Positions 1-10,530 of a stretch of DNA of 64,000 nucleotides are shown in pieces (position 1 is the first letter of the stretch; each line of letters starts with the position of its first letter). The notes beneath the pieces are model-generated. The model did no database searches. It worked only from the letters and a program-made list of their open reading frames with translations, and was not told the DNA's origin. The position numbers were made by a program, and so were the translations under genes. The stretch lies in the NCBI RefSeq assembly GCF_958450345.1, contig NC_088780.1:44694033-44758032 (forward strand), in the 5' to 3' direction. This DNA is from Calliphora vicina (Eukaryota; Arthropoda; Insecta; Diptera; Calliphoridae).

Positions 1-1000
1 TGAGTTTTTGTCTCCGTAGGATACCGTTAACCTATTCGCAGGTATAGCCAAAAAAAAACGGCTTAACGGCTGTTTCAAATCTCCATTTTCAAATTTTTAA
101 AAATTTTGTTAAACAAATTTCAGAATTTTTTGATCATCACATTGGGATTTATTGAGATTAAAATAGGGAATAAAAATATGAAAAAATTATGTCAATACCT
201 CTTATAGTTTTTCCGTACCTGCGATTTAAATTTTGCGATTTTCAAGAAAAACTAATTTTTTGCCCATATTTAGGCGAATGAGCCCAATTTCCTTACTGTT
301 ATAAACTTTAAGTAAAACTTATTCATAATATTATAATCCTGGTAATTTTAATTATGGTCTGAAAGTTTTACTAAAAGCGGAAAACGATAACCTTAAAATC
401 GTGAAGGTCAAAGGTAAAATTTTTCAAAATCTGTAATTTCTAATGAAAAGATAGCGAAATGTTATATATTTTTGGGCCGATTTTAATTCATATTTTTATT
501 CCCTATTTTGTTCTCAATAAATCCCAATGTGATGATCAAAAAATTCTGAAATTTGTTTAACAAACTTTTTAAAAATTTGAAAATGGAAATTTGAAACAGC
601 CGTTAAAAAAAATAATTTTTTTTGGCCATACCTGCGAATAGGTTAACGGTATCCTACGGAGACAAAAACTCATACACAAGTAAATACGGATATATTTTAA
701 ATAAAAATTAGCTTTTATTTTAATTTTTCTCGAAATATGTTAATTTTTTTCCTAAATTTTTTGTTCAAGGGGCCTGAAACACGTTAATGGTCTGGCGAAT
801 TTGTAATAACTTTAAAATTTTTTAACCAAATTTTGTCATTTATATCTCATTACAACGATAATTACGTACATATTTCGATTCTTTTGCATTCAATTGCAAA
901 AGTATTTATTGAGTAGCAAAATTTTTAAAATATCTGAAAAATTTGCATTTTTTCCGAATTTTGGCAATAATACAGTTTTTGGGTCATTTTGACCCAAAGG
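1..1000. repeat. Palindromic copy of a 1-kb dispersed repeat
   Basis: Bases 1 to about 190 reappear as their reverse complement at about 484-672, both ending at a TGAGTTTTTGTC-type border, so this is a foldback with arms of about 180 bp. The sequence at 673-1000 (acacgttaatggtctggcg and beyond) is the reverse complement of the DNA that precedes the same border at about 39480-39730. The copy is therefore a head-to-head inversion of one family whose direct tandem copies lie at 39.3-41.1 kb. Many base changes separate the copies. No coding capacity is visible. The true left end may lie outside the window. The superfamily is unknown. Confidence 0.85.
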
Positions 1001-1289
1001 AGATGCAGGGTTAACTTCCAAAAAAAAATTTTTTAATGTAATATTCATTAATATAAATAAATCTATACATTTCTGGAAAACAATGCAGAAATTTAACGAG
1101 TTTCACCTATTTATTCCATATAAATAGTAAAATTTTGCATATATCTGAACTTTGACCTCGATGCGCGTCCAGAAATCCTTGACCGTTTTGGCTCAAATTT
1201 TCAGCACTTAACTTTTAGGCCTAGTGTCACAATATTCCACCGGCACTCTTCAAAATTTTAACAAAAAATTGTTTCCATACAACTGATTG

Positions 1290-1790
1290 TCACTCTACTA
1301 TACCGATAAAGTCCAATTTCGGGACGACATTTGTATGGGGGCTAGGTGAAATAATGGACCGATTTCAGCCAGTTTCAATAGACTTGGTCCTTGGGCCGAA
1401 AAAATAATATGTACGAAATTTGATCGAAATATCTTCAAAATTGCGACCTCTACTCTGCGCACAAAGTTTACATGGACAGCAAGCCAGCCGAACAGCCAGG
1501 CGGACGGACGGACATCGTTTAATCGACTCAGAAAGTGATTCTAAGTCGATCGGTATACTTTAAGGTGGTTTTTAGACTAATATTTTTGGGCGTTACAAAC
1601 ATCTGCACAAACGCATTATACCCTCCCCACTATGGTGGCGTAGGGTATAAAAATGGGGATTACAGATGTCGAATTTAAAACTTACTCGTATTATGATATT
1701 TATAATAGATTTATGCGTATTTAAGAAGTTTTTGGAAATGGACCTAATGTAGGAGTTATGATCAAATATGGATCCAGCAGTTTCAATTTT
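1290..1790 (-). mobile_element. DINE-1/mini-me-like interspersed element
   Basis: Read on the minus strand, this begins with a TATACCCT...GTGGGGAGGGTATAA end near 1615-1655, passes a short (GTCC)n/(GGCT)n core at about 1480-1515, and runs into the 'tggaccgatttcagcc' conserved block. The same blocks occur at 14.0, 36.1 and 37.3 kb. A second diverged piece of the same kind follows at 1656-1790. TATACCC termini with a GTCY tetranucleotide core resemble dipteran DINE-1/mini-me (Helentron-related) elements; the family assignment is inference. It is non-coding. Confidence 0.7.
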
Positions 1791-2967
1791 GTGTAACAGT
1801 CTAGGCATCACCTTGGACTTTGTGGATAATAATAAACATATAACACCTAAGAATTTGGTTGAATTAATATCCAAAAATTCACCTTGGATTTTATGGGTAA
1901 AAAAAACATATAACATCTAAGAATTTTGTTGGATTAATATCCTTTTTTATATTTGCTTGGATTTTTAATACATTAAACATTTACAAACACATTAAAAATC
2001 TCCTAATTTATTGACTTTAAAACATTCAATATATTAAATTCTATTTTATTCAAAGTAACAACCAACCCCTGAAATTAAACTAAAAATTCCATTACTACAA
2101 CATCACCATTACTACAACAGATTTCACTTTTTAACAAATGTACAATGCCGTCGTTTGTTGCTGAAACTAACATAGTCCAAGTAAAACCTTTTAATAAATG
2201 TTAAAACCAGCTGCTGTTAAAGTTTTGAGCTAAATTTTGAAATTTCCACTTTAAAGATACAAATCTAATAAGATTTCAACTTAACGAAACTCAAATTATT
2301 TTTACTCATGTTAAAAACAAACCAACTCACTCAGCTTACATGTACTCATCTCTATTAAAACCATATAAGGAAAGACTCCGCCTTTAAATGTGTGCGAGCA
2401 TATTTCTTTGAGTGCAAAATTTAAATCATCTTAAGTAATTTAAAGTGAGTGTTTTTTGCCGGGTGTACGAGTAAACGAGAATGTGTGACTTTTAATATGC
2501 ATTGGATCGTTTGGGTTAATATGTTGTCTCGCTCTAATAAATATGGGGTCTCTAAAATAAGGGGGAAACAAGTTAGTATGGCATTTAGTGACACATTAAA
2601 TTTTTTCTATATTTTTCCTATAAAGAGGCGAAATTTTTAAAGGCAACAAACAACAGAAAGTTATATTTTAAAGATACAATTTTAAGCATAGAAATTTAGA
2701 AAAAGTGGAAAGTGTAAGGGAAGTTGGAAAAATAATATACCTATTTATTGAAGAATTTATAATATTGAACTAGGAGATGATGTTTTGTGGCCAGGAAATT
2801 ATTTTAGTTTGAGTTAGTCAGGTTTTAAATTAAATATAAAAATAATAAAAGGAAACAGATTTTTGGTTAAAAACTGAACATTTACAAAGATTCAATACCT
2901 ATTTTATAATAAACTGATTTTCGAACAATATTTGTTTAGTAAATTCAGCAGAGTTTATTAAAAACAT
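1791..2967. other. AT-rich stretch, nothing recognised
   Basis: Only A/T-rich DNA and short chance reading frames are seen, including a 63-codon frame at 2449-2640 without any recognisable motif. No repeat shared with the rest of the window was noticed. Confidence 0.6.
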
Positions 2968-3122
2968 ATTAGCGGTATTCACAATCTTGTGGAAATGTTC
3001 TAGCATCATTGCAAATTCAAAATTTTACAGTAATCCAATAACAAAATACATACAAAACCCTAAACAATTTTGCATTTGCAATGATGCAAGACCATTTCCA
3101 CAAGATTGTGAATACCGCTAAT
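2968..3122. mobile_element. 155-bp inverted-repeat MITE
   Basis: The segment starts ATTAGCGGTATTCACAAT and ends with its reverse complement. The terminal arms are about 48 bp (2968-3015 and 3075-3122) with a few mismatches, separated by a 60-bp AT-rich loop. If the element proper is GCGG...CCGC it is flanked by TA on both sides, as in Tc1/mariner-type MITEs. That boundary choice is inference because the ends are themselves palindromic. No coding capacity. Confidence 0.85.
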
Positions 3123-4925
3123 GATCAATAAGCGGTTAAAATGTCTATTACTTTAACTTGGAATTGCGCCAGTTTAAATTTTTTATATGTAGATAAAATC
3201 TATTACTTAAACGCTTAAGATTTTTATAATTATTTTCCTTAATTTTTTCTTTTAAATTTAAAAAGAATAATTTTATAAATATTTTGTTTATATTTATCTG
3301 ACAAGATGCCTATATTGTATTAAAAATAAATATAATTAATAATTCAAAATTTTATTCTTATTACTTATTATTAAAACTACACGTTAAGACTTTATAGTTA
3401 ATGAGGGTTAGCAGTTTAAAATTAAATCACTTCTTTTTAATTTTTTATTAATTTATTTTTTATTAAATTCTCAAACATTTACCCTCATTAATTGTGAAAA
3501 AATAATGGTAGGTTTGTTTTCATTTAAAGAAATTAAACAGTTTATCCTTTATTTAATCATAATATCAATTATAACTCTATGATCTTTAACCAGATTTAAC
3601 CCTAAGAATGTGAAAGGATGCTATTAACAAATATTCACTTATTTTTTTTACATTTTTTACCTAAATATTTGAAAACATTGAAATGATGCTGTTGCAAGAT
3701 CAAGGGGTTGTTATTTTTAAGATCATGTTTGTTTTCTTGTTATTTTTTAAGGGTTTTTTTTGAAGAAAAAGAGTTGGTTTTAAGGGTTTTGGTGATAAAA
3801 AGTGTGTTATTTGTACAAAAACTATGCAATTTTAGGGAACAGGACATATATTCTTTGCAAAAACTAACAAAAGTTGCAGAATGACCCCAATTGACATTTC
3901 ACCTTAGATTTAAGAAAAAAGGATGCAATGAAAGATATTTGATGTTTTAATATTCTAAGGTCAAAGTGAAGGATATAATTAATACATAATTTTGAAATAA
4001 TTGATAAGTTTTTGAAAGATTTATGTTTTGAAATATTTTTCAGTAAATCGTAAGGAAGTTAATTTTACAAATATTTAAATCAAGCAGTAATTTTATATTA
4101 TATTAGAAATTTGACGTCATTTTGACGAATTAAAGGTAAATTTTATTTCAAATACATATCAGTTTGTAGGTTTTGGTTTTAAGAAATATACATAGTTTAC
4201 ATTGAATATTAAGTTTTGTCATTAAACAATTTAATATTGTGAAAACTAAGTAAACTGTTTAAATCTGTAAATATATTTTTTGAAATGGGTTTTACAATTT
4301 CTGGCATTAAATTAAACTAAATAAATTTAATTCTAACATCAACAAAAAATAAAAAACAAAAATTATTTGTATAAGCAAATATGTATTTAAAAATATTTCA
4401 CTTTGGTTATATTCCGCATTTTTGAAATTGAAAATAAAACTTTTTTCAAAACAATTAATAATAAATAATTTACCAAATTAGTTTGCAAAAAGTTACAATT
4501 TTAAAGCATTATAATGCGGAACATTTTCCGCGGCACCAAACCGAAATGCCAATTTTGTTCCACTGTGTTATTGATAATGATGAGAGCAAAGCAAAGATAT
4601 GTAACTCCAATCGAAATTGCTGTCTCGGCTTAAATCGGTAGTTATTTTTTCATCCTTTCAAGAAATTTTAATAATTTTGTTCTCAGTTTAAGATTTATGG
4701 ACCTCCAAAGTTTCAATTTAAATATATTAACATTACTGTGGTTCAAAAATAGTTGATATTAAAAAAATATTTATTTAGCAAATCCGGGATTTAGCACCCC
4801 TTAGTAGAAGTTATTTTTAATAAAAATATAAAAATTTATATTAAAATAGTTTTTTTTCCTTTATTAAATCTTTCTTTTGAGAAATTTACAATAAGTATTA
4901 AAATCTTAACCTAAACTAAAACTAA
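3123..4925. other. AT-rich stretch, nothing recognised
   Basis: No frame with recognisable protein similarity and no clear repeat boundary. A 6-bp palindrome (GCGGAA cat TTCCGC, with one extra T) lies near 4512-4530. A CCACTGTG motif near 4560 resembles the termini of the Transib-like element at 7.4 kb, but no partner end was found. Confidence 0.5.
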
Positions 4926-4929
4926 AGTT

Positions 4930-5080
4930 GTTATTGCCGCTGCAATGTCCAACATGAGTGCTCGTTAAAATGATTATCTGGCGATTAACAGTGCTGACTG
5001 CTTTCTTTGCAATTTTTCAACGTTAGATGAGGATACTCTTCCCCAAAGCGGAATGCCGTATAGTCATATCGGTTTTATAA
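4930..5080 (-). pseudogene. LINE reverse-transcriptase C-terminal fragment
   Basis: On the minus strand from about 5075 a frame reads KPI*LYGIPLWGR followed by VEKLQRKQSALLIAR and then a stop. This matches the block after the RT domain of jockey-like non-LTR retrotransposons: the better preserved LINE at 34-35.4 kb has KPIWTYGIQLWG followed by IDLIQRAQSKILR at the same place. The W of PIW is a stop here and the match ends within 50 residues. It is a short dead relic with no poly(A) tail or target duplication seen. Confidence 0.6.
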
Positions 5081-5799
5081 TTGTTTTAATTTGGAATTTT
5101 GATATTATTTATCTGTATGGAAATTAAAATAGTAATACAATTTTAGTTTTTTTATTATGTATATTGAAATATAGAAGCTCTTTGTTGATGGTTTCTATTA
5201 TTTTTCCCAACCAAAGATCTAGAAAGTTTAAATCCGATTTATTTTTTAATTTCGATCCATTGAATGAAATAATTTTATTAATATAGAGCAATATTTACCA
5301 AATTTGCTTTCCCAGTATAAATTTTAGAACTTGTTCTAAAACGTGTGTAATTAGTAGCAAATCAGATTATTCAATAACATCCCGGAAGGTAGTGAAGACG
5401 CAACCACTTCAAGAACATTTGCAACATAATTCTATAGTGAATTTGTTAAAGGTAATGCAGTAGTCATTGATAATTTTTGCTGGCTATCTAATTTATTATT
5501 GTTTTTAAACTCTCAAATATGCTCAATGAAATCCTAAAAGCATCCTATTTATATCCACCTTATAATATTTTAAGATGATTTAGCTATGACCATCCATCTG
5601 GTAGGTTTTAAAAATGACAAATTCGGTCAAGTAGAACCAAAGTTTTGGAAAAAAATGTAAGACAACCTAATAAATTTGGATGTTTTTTTATTTATTTACT
5701 TTATTTTTATCTATTTTCTTTAAATATATTGCAGATACTGCTATGAAATTTTGAACACGTTATGATAAAAGGTCAGACTCTACTAAAAATGGTAGGCAT
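5081..5799. other. AT-rich stretch, nothing firm
   Basis: No gene recognised. A short piece near 5600-5670 (ggtcaagtagaaccaaag) weakly resembles 10250-10290 and probably belongs to the same degraded interspersed family. Confidence 0.4.
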
Positions 5800-5965
5800 C
5801 GATCCATGGGTTATCCTAGCCCACATTCAAATTGCTTCCCGGAATATTGTTCTATGGTACAATGCTTTTATATAAAATGCACAAGAATCGGTGCCCATAT
5901 TATATTGATGGTGGATACATATATAAAATTCAGCACAGCCGGATATAACACTCTGAACTGTATAT
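5800..5965 (-). repeat. End fragment of CGGCTGTGCTGAAT-type element
   Basis: The segment 'tataaaattcagcacagccgg' at about 5931-5951 is the reverse complement of the start of the element at 31.18 kb (gctatattcggctgtgctgaat). The preceding text (ccatgggttatcctagccc) looks like the same degraded family. It is a 3'-truncated or eroded non-coding copy. Confidence 0.5.
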
Positions 5966-7352
5966 ATTATTAATAATTCTTTATTTTAAACAGTTATTTT
6001 TTGGAACAAACTTTTTTTATCTATTAATAATCTACAAATGTTTCTCATGCTCTTTACACTCTAGCAAAAATTTTATATAAAAAAAATTTACCCAAAAAAA
6101 TTCTTTTATTTCAAAAAGATTAACGGAAATTTTGATTACATGTGATAAATAACGACAGGGTGCTATTCACAGCTTAAGACTTACTTGCTTTTTCATAATC
6201 TTTAGAATTTTCTTTACAATTCTACATCTTAATTAAAATTTTCTCCATGAATAACTGCAATATACATAAAAGAAAATTTGAAATAAATTTTATTTTTACA
6301 AACAAAAATCATATCAAATGTAAGCAACAAAAACTTAAAGGAAATTCATAAACTCAGCAGATTTTTATTGCAAGAAAAATAAAAATAGTTTAATCAAATG
6401 AATTTTCGACAAAGGCTCTTTCTCTTAAAGAAATACTATACAATAGAAACATAAAAGAAACTGCTGAAACTTTATATGCAAACATGCAAAAACCCTAAGA
6501 AATATGCACAATGATTTGAATAGTAAAAGAAAATAGGCCCTTTTATAGTAACTACAGGTCAAAGTTGAATATTGAACAGGGATGGGTGTTTGCTGTATAT
6601 ATTTTGGCATATGATAATTTTTTATTGTTACTTTACTCCAACCAACCAAATATTACACAATCATTAACACTATAGCACTATAAGGGTGTCAATAAATATT
6701 GGAAAATACAAAGTTTTCCTATGGGGTGGCAAATATGAACAGTATGCAACAATTTTCCATGCCATTGCCACACACAATATGCAGTTGTATGCAAAAATTT
6801 CTTTACAATTTTTTTATGATTTTCAAAAAAAAAGGACATTTTAACGTACAATTCTAATTGTTACACTTAACGCTTTTTGATTTGAAAAATGATTCTTTCT
6901 GTGTTTTTTTTCCATTTTTGGGCTATTTTTAACATTAAAATGTATTGGTTTTTGTATAGTTTTTAGTGGTCATGTCTGGTTGCGAGTTTTAATTTGTAAC
7001 GACATTTTTTTTGGTCGTTTACTTTATGTGATAAAGTGTGATTATTGATTTTAGGGTGTTTCTTATTTATGTTCGTTCGATAATGCTTTGGACGATTTTC
7101 AACAAATGTTTTGTTAAACTAGGTGGTTTGTTGTAATTGTAAGTGTAACTAATTTAAATTTTATTGAGCGGTATAAAAGAAATTTTAACAGTTTTAAAAA
7201 GGAAATTAAAAAATTTATAAAAATTTAGTTTAGAAAATAATGATAAAGGTAGACAATGTATAAATCGAATCACAATTTACATATTAACGATGTCCTTGCA
7301 TTTGTCTGTTTTAAAAAATCGTATTTCGTTTATATCTCGGCCATTTATAGAC
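5966..7352. other. AT-rich stretch, nothing recognised
   Basis: Low-complexity A/T runs and frames of up to 75 codons (for example minus strand 6425-6649) with no recognisable motif. The frames overlap on both strands and look like chance. Confidence 0.5.
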
Positions 7353-7357
7353 CGATG

Positions 7358-8609
7358 CACAGTGGTTTAGATACTTTTTTTTTGGAAATAATTCGGTATC
7401 TTGGGAATTATTGGATATATTGTTACGAAATTTCACATGGTTTGAGCTGAGGTGTTTTCGAGTTGATTTACGTTTGATCAGCTTCCTAGCAATAATGGGA
7501 GCCAGTGCATAGCCCCTCAAAGTTGGTCACCTCGGGTCTCAAATTCTTTAATAACATCGCCAGAAGTCCATTTATGATCCGAATGAGCTGAAATTTTCAA
7601 TATAAATAGTCCTTGGCAGATCTACTCTTACAAGTGTAAGTTATATCTATTAGTTGAAGAGATATTCAGGTTTATTGATTTATTTTTTTAATTTTGCACC
7701 ATCTTTTTATGGTTTTTTAGATATGGCGGGCCTACGGAGGTTACGGAAATTTATTTTTAAAATATCAAGTGTGGGGTTTTCTATAAGTTGAAGAGATATT
7801 CAGGTTTATTGATTTTTTTTTATTTTGCTCGATCTTTTTATGGTTTTTTAGATATGGCTGGCCTATGGAAGGTCAAAATTTATTTTTAAAATATCAGCTG
7901 TAATGGCGATAAAATTCTAAATAAACAAATTGCTGACAATAATCTGTTCCCTATAAAAAGTTATACGCATCTAAAGTTGGAACTTGTAAAAAGGGCCGTT
8001 TTTTTAAGTTTTTTCCCAAAAAAGCCCATATATTTTTTCTTTTGTAGAAAAAAATTTTTCTTCTGGGCTATATAGAATTTGTATATGTTCGGGAAAGATA
8101 ACTTAATGCAAAAGCGTGTAAAGAAAAATGTTGCTCACTTAAGAGGACATATCACCCCAGAACTATCCAAACTTGCCCAATTTAAAAAAAAAAAATCTTT
8201 TTGAGTAAAAAATTCTAAAAGGCAAAGCGCAGATCCACAAAAAGGCTCCATATTTGCATAACCCCACATGTTTCTTAAATACTTACTAAGTGTTTTACTA
8301 TCACACGGTAAATAACGTCACAGGAGGCACTTTTCTAAAACAACTCAGTTTTTGGAACATATTTTCCCCGTTTTAAGAATTTCGGTATTTGAGAATAAAA
8401 AATGTCAACAATTCCAATGCCATTGATTTAAGGACATTTGAGTCTATATTTGTTCCAAATTTTGTTATGATATCTTTAACTATTAAAATTTTACATTAAG
8501 TCAAATTTTATATTTTTATTCGTGGAAAATCACCATATTATATTTTTTTAGTTTTTATGGTAAATGCTACCGAATTATTTCCAAAAAAAAAAGTTTCTAA
8601 ACCACTGTG
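7358..8609. mobile_element. Transib-like non-autonomous DNA transposon
   Basis: The element begins CACAGTGGTTTAGATAC and ends with the near-exact reverse complement. The terminal inverted repeats are about 46 bp (7358-7403 and about 8564-8609) with very few changes. The 5 bases CGATG sit immediately outside both ends (7353-7357 and 8610-8614), which fits a 5-bp target duplication. Transib termini carry a CACWRTG heptamer and make 5-bp duplications; the terminal heptamer here, CACAGTG, equals the consensus RAG recombination-signal heptamer. The interior has no transposase and holds a 134-bp tandem duplication (7652-7919). A related interior lies at 50.5-50.87 kb, and a possible left end at 36919. 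Superfamily assignment is inference from ends and duplication length. Confidence 0.75.
7652..7919. repeat. 134-bp tandem duplication inside the Transib-like element
   Basis: Two successive units start AGTTGAAGAGATATTCAGG at 7652 and 7786 and each ends in TTTTTAAAATATCA. They differ by several substitutions and small indels. The homologous sequence at about 50650-50780 has only one unit, so the duplication is copy-specific or was lost there. Confidence 0.85.
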
Positions 8610-8654
8610 CGATGTTAGTGATTTTTTGTAATAGTATTAATGGTAGATTTGTTT

Positions 8655-8850
8655 TTTTATACCCACCATCAATAAAGATTAGGGATATAAACCCACAAAT
8701 CTATATATATTCTGGGTCCCAATGAAATTCTAAAAATTATAAACACGATAGGCCCCAAACGAATGCAGACCCTACCCCCTATCAAAATATTGGTCGTAGA
8801 TACATAAAAGTATATGTGTATATTCTGAGCACTTATATGTCGATCTAGCA
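8655..8850 (-). repeat. Degraded TATACCC-ended interspersed fragment
   Basis: Starts tttttatacccaccatc and includes 'ctatatatattctgggtccc', which matches in reverse the 'ccagaatatatata' end block of the elements at 31.65 and 51.95 kb. It lies directly against the 8-bp duplication of the next element. Non-coding. Confidence 0.5.
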
Positions 8851-8858
8851 ATGTCCAT

Positions 8859-10207
8859 TAGTGTGTCCCAATATTTTTTTATTTTTATATTTTCATGGGT
8901 GCTCAAACATAATTGAAAAGCTTATAGGGAAAAGTATTTTTGAGATTGTTTTTCAGATTTTTTGGAAGAGGTCGCTCAAGTCAAAAATCGGGTTTGTCGC
9001 CTTTTTTTAGTTTTCTTCATAAATTTGTCAAAGCCCACGATTTTCTTTACTTTTGAGGAAACATTTTAAAAGAAGAATGTCCAAGCTTTATTTTTGTGTG
9101 CAAAAACTTTTAGTTTTTCCAATGAATTGGCTCATTAAGGTGCCCTACATTTTTTTTCCGAAATATATCCATAAATTTTGTAAATAACGCTTTATAACTT
9201 TTAAATTTTTTATAAAAATGAAAAAACCTAAAAATGTAGTTTGAAATATCAATTAATTCTTAATAATTTAGGGAAAACAATTTTTGAATTTGCTTTTACT
9301 GTTCCTGAGTTATATAAAGAATACGAAAACTTTTATGTACACAAAATGATTTTTATACCCTACACCACCGTAGTGTAATCAAACTACAGGTCGCAATTTC
9401 AAAAATAAAATATTGAATTTGGTTAGAATCGGTCCATTATTTCTACTAGCTCCCGTACGATTGCCCTATCTAAAAATAGATAATATTTCATAAATATCTT
9501 AGTTATAAAGATATCTAACCAAATTGAGCACAAATAAGTTTTATATAAGTAAACTCGCGCCTACCAAATTTTGTGATGATCGGTATATAATTAGTCATAG
9601 CTCCCATATAAGGTCCGCTTCCGAAAATCACTTTAACTAGCATAAATCTCTTAAAAATTTCGTATTCAAATAAAATTCAACACAAATATGTTATATACAA
9701 AAGTCATGTAACCAAATTGTATAACGATCGGTCCATAATTAGTCATAGCTCCCATACAATGCCCACTTCCAAAAACCATTTTAACGAGCACAAATCTTTT
9801 AAACATGTTGGTACAGTTTAAAAGAAAGTTGTTGTCCCTATGTTATTAAGTATTAATTGATATTTCAAACAACATTGTTAGTTTTCTCATTTTCATAAAA
9901 GTTTTAAAAGTTATAAAGCGATATTTACAAAATTTATGGAAAAATTACGAAAAATTCTAATGTGGGGCACCTTATTCAATCAATTCATTGGATAAACTTA
10001 AAGTTTTTGCACACAAAAATAAAGCTTGCACATTCTTCTTTTAAAATGTTTCCTCAAAAGTAAAGAAAATCGTGGGCTTTGAGAAAGTTATGAAGAAAAC
10101 TCAAAAAATCGACTTGAGCGAGCTCTAAACCTCTTCCAAAAAATCTGAAAAAAATCTCAAAAATACTTTACCCTATAAGCTTTCAACAAAAAATTTTTGA
10201 CACACTA
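8859..10207. mobile_element. hAT-like foldback element with 8-bp TSD
   Basis: The left end TAGTGTGTCC and right end GACACACTA are inverted, and ATGTCCAT flanks both (8851-8858 and 10208-10215), a perfect 8-bp duplication. The inverted arms run about 450-480 bp each (about 8859-9340 and 9800-10207, including 'aatcgtgggctttgacaaa'-type text) with roughly 10-20% divergence by eye. hAT elements use 8-bp duplications and TAGNG/CAGNG termini, so hAT is the best assignment. No transposase is present. The loop is occupied by a DINE-like element at 9354-9830. As an RNA the arms would form a very long hairpin. Confidence 0.85.
9354..9830 (+). mobile_element. DINE-like element nested in the hAT foldback loop
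   Basis: Begins 'tttataccctacaccacc' and carries the conserved blocks 'cggtccattatttc', 'ttagtcatagctcccat' and 'cgaaaatcactttaac' in the same order as the fuller copy at 36060-36817. The (GTCC)n core and the block around it are missing, joined at about 9381, so this copy is internally deleted. It separates the two arms of the host foldback and is probably younger than it. Confidence 0.75.
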
Positions 10208-10215
10208 ATGTCCAT

Positions 10216-10530
10216 CCTTCAGTTGAAATTTACCGAAATATTCTTTGTTGAAAATAGGCATAATCGGTCTAGCAGAACCAGAGTGATAGACCAAAATGTG
10301 AAACAAACTCCAAAAAGCATTATATATATATATTTTATAGTTCAAATTCGACGCAAATAATCATCATATACACATATATTAACCGTCGTACTGAATTTTA
10401 CAAAGATCGTCCCATAGCCGATAATATCTCCCATATAAGGTCCACCTTCGAAAACACATTAATCTACATAGTAAATACTTTATAAATATTCGATTTCGAA
10501 ACAAAATTTTACACAGAGCAGTAATACTTT
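10216..10530. repeat. Degraded interspersed repeat pieces
   Basis: Blocks such as 'cccatataaggtccac' and 'atttcgaaacaaaattttacac' are diverged matches to DINE-like text elsewhere in the window (9.6 kb, 16.4 kb). A run of TA dinucleotides is at 10322-10335. No boundary could be fixed. Confidence 0.45.

Noticed and set aside
4512..4570. A transposon end at CCACTGTG near 4560
   Set aside because: No matching CACAGTGG left terminus was found upstream.
10322..10335. TA-repeat as a regulatory or origin element
   Set aside because: A simple dinucleotide run in AT-rich DNA; nothing around it supports a function.
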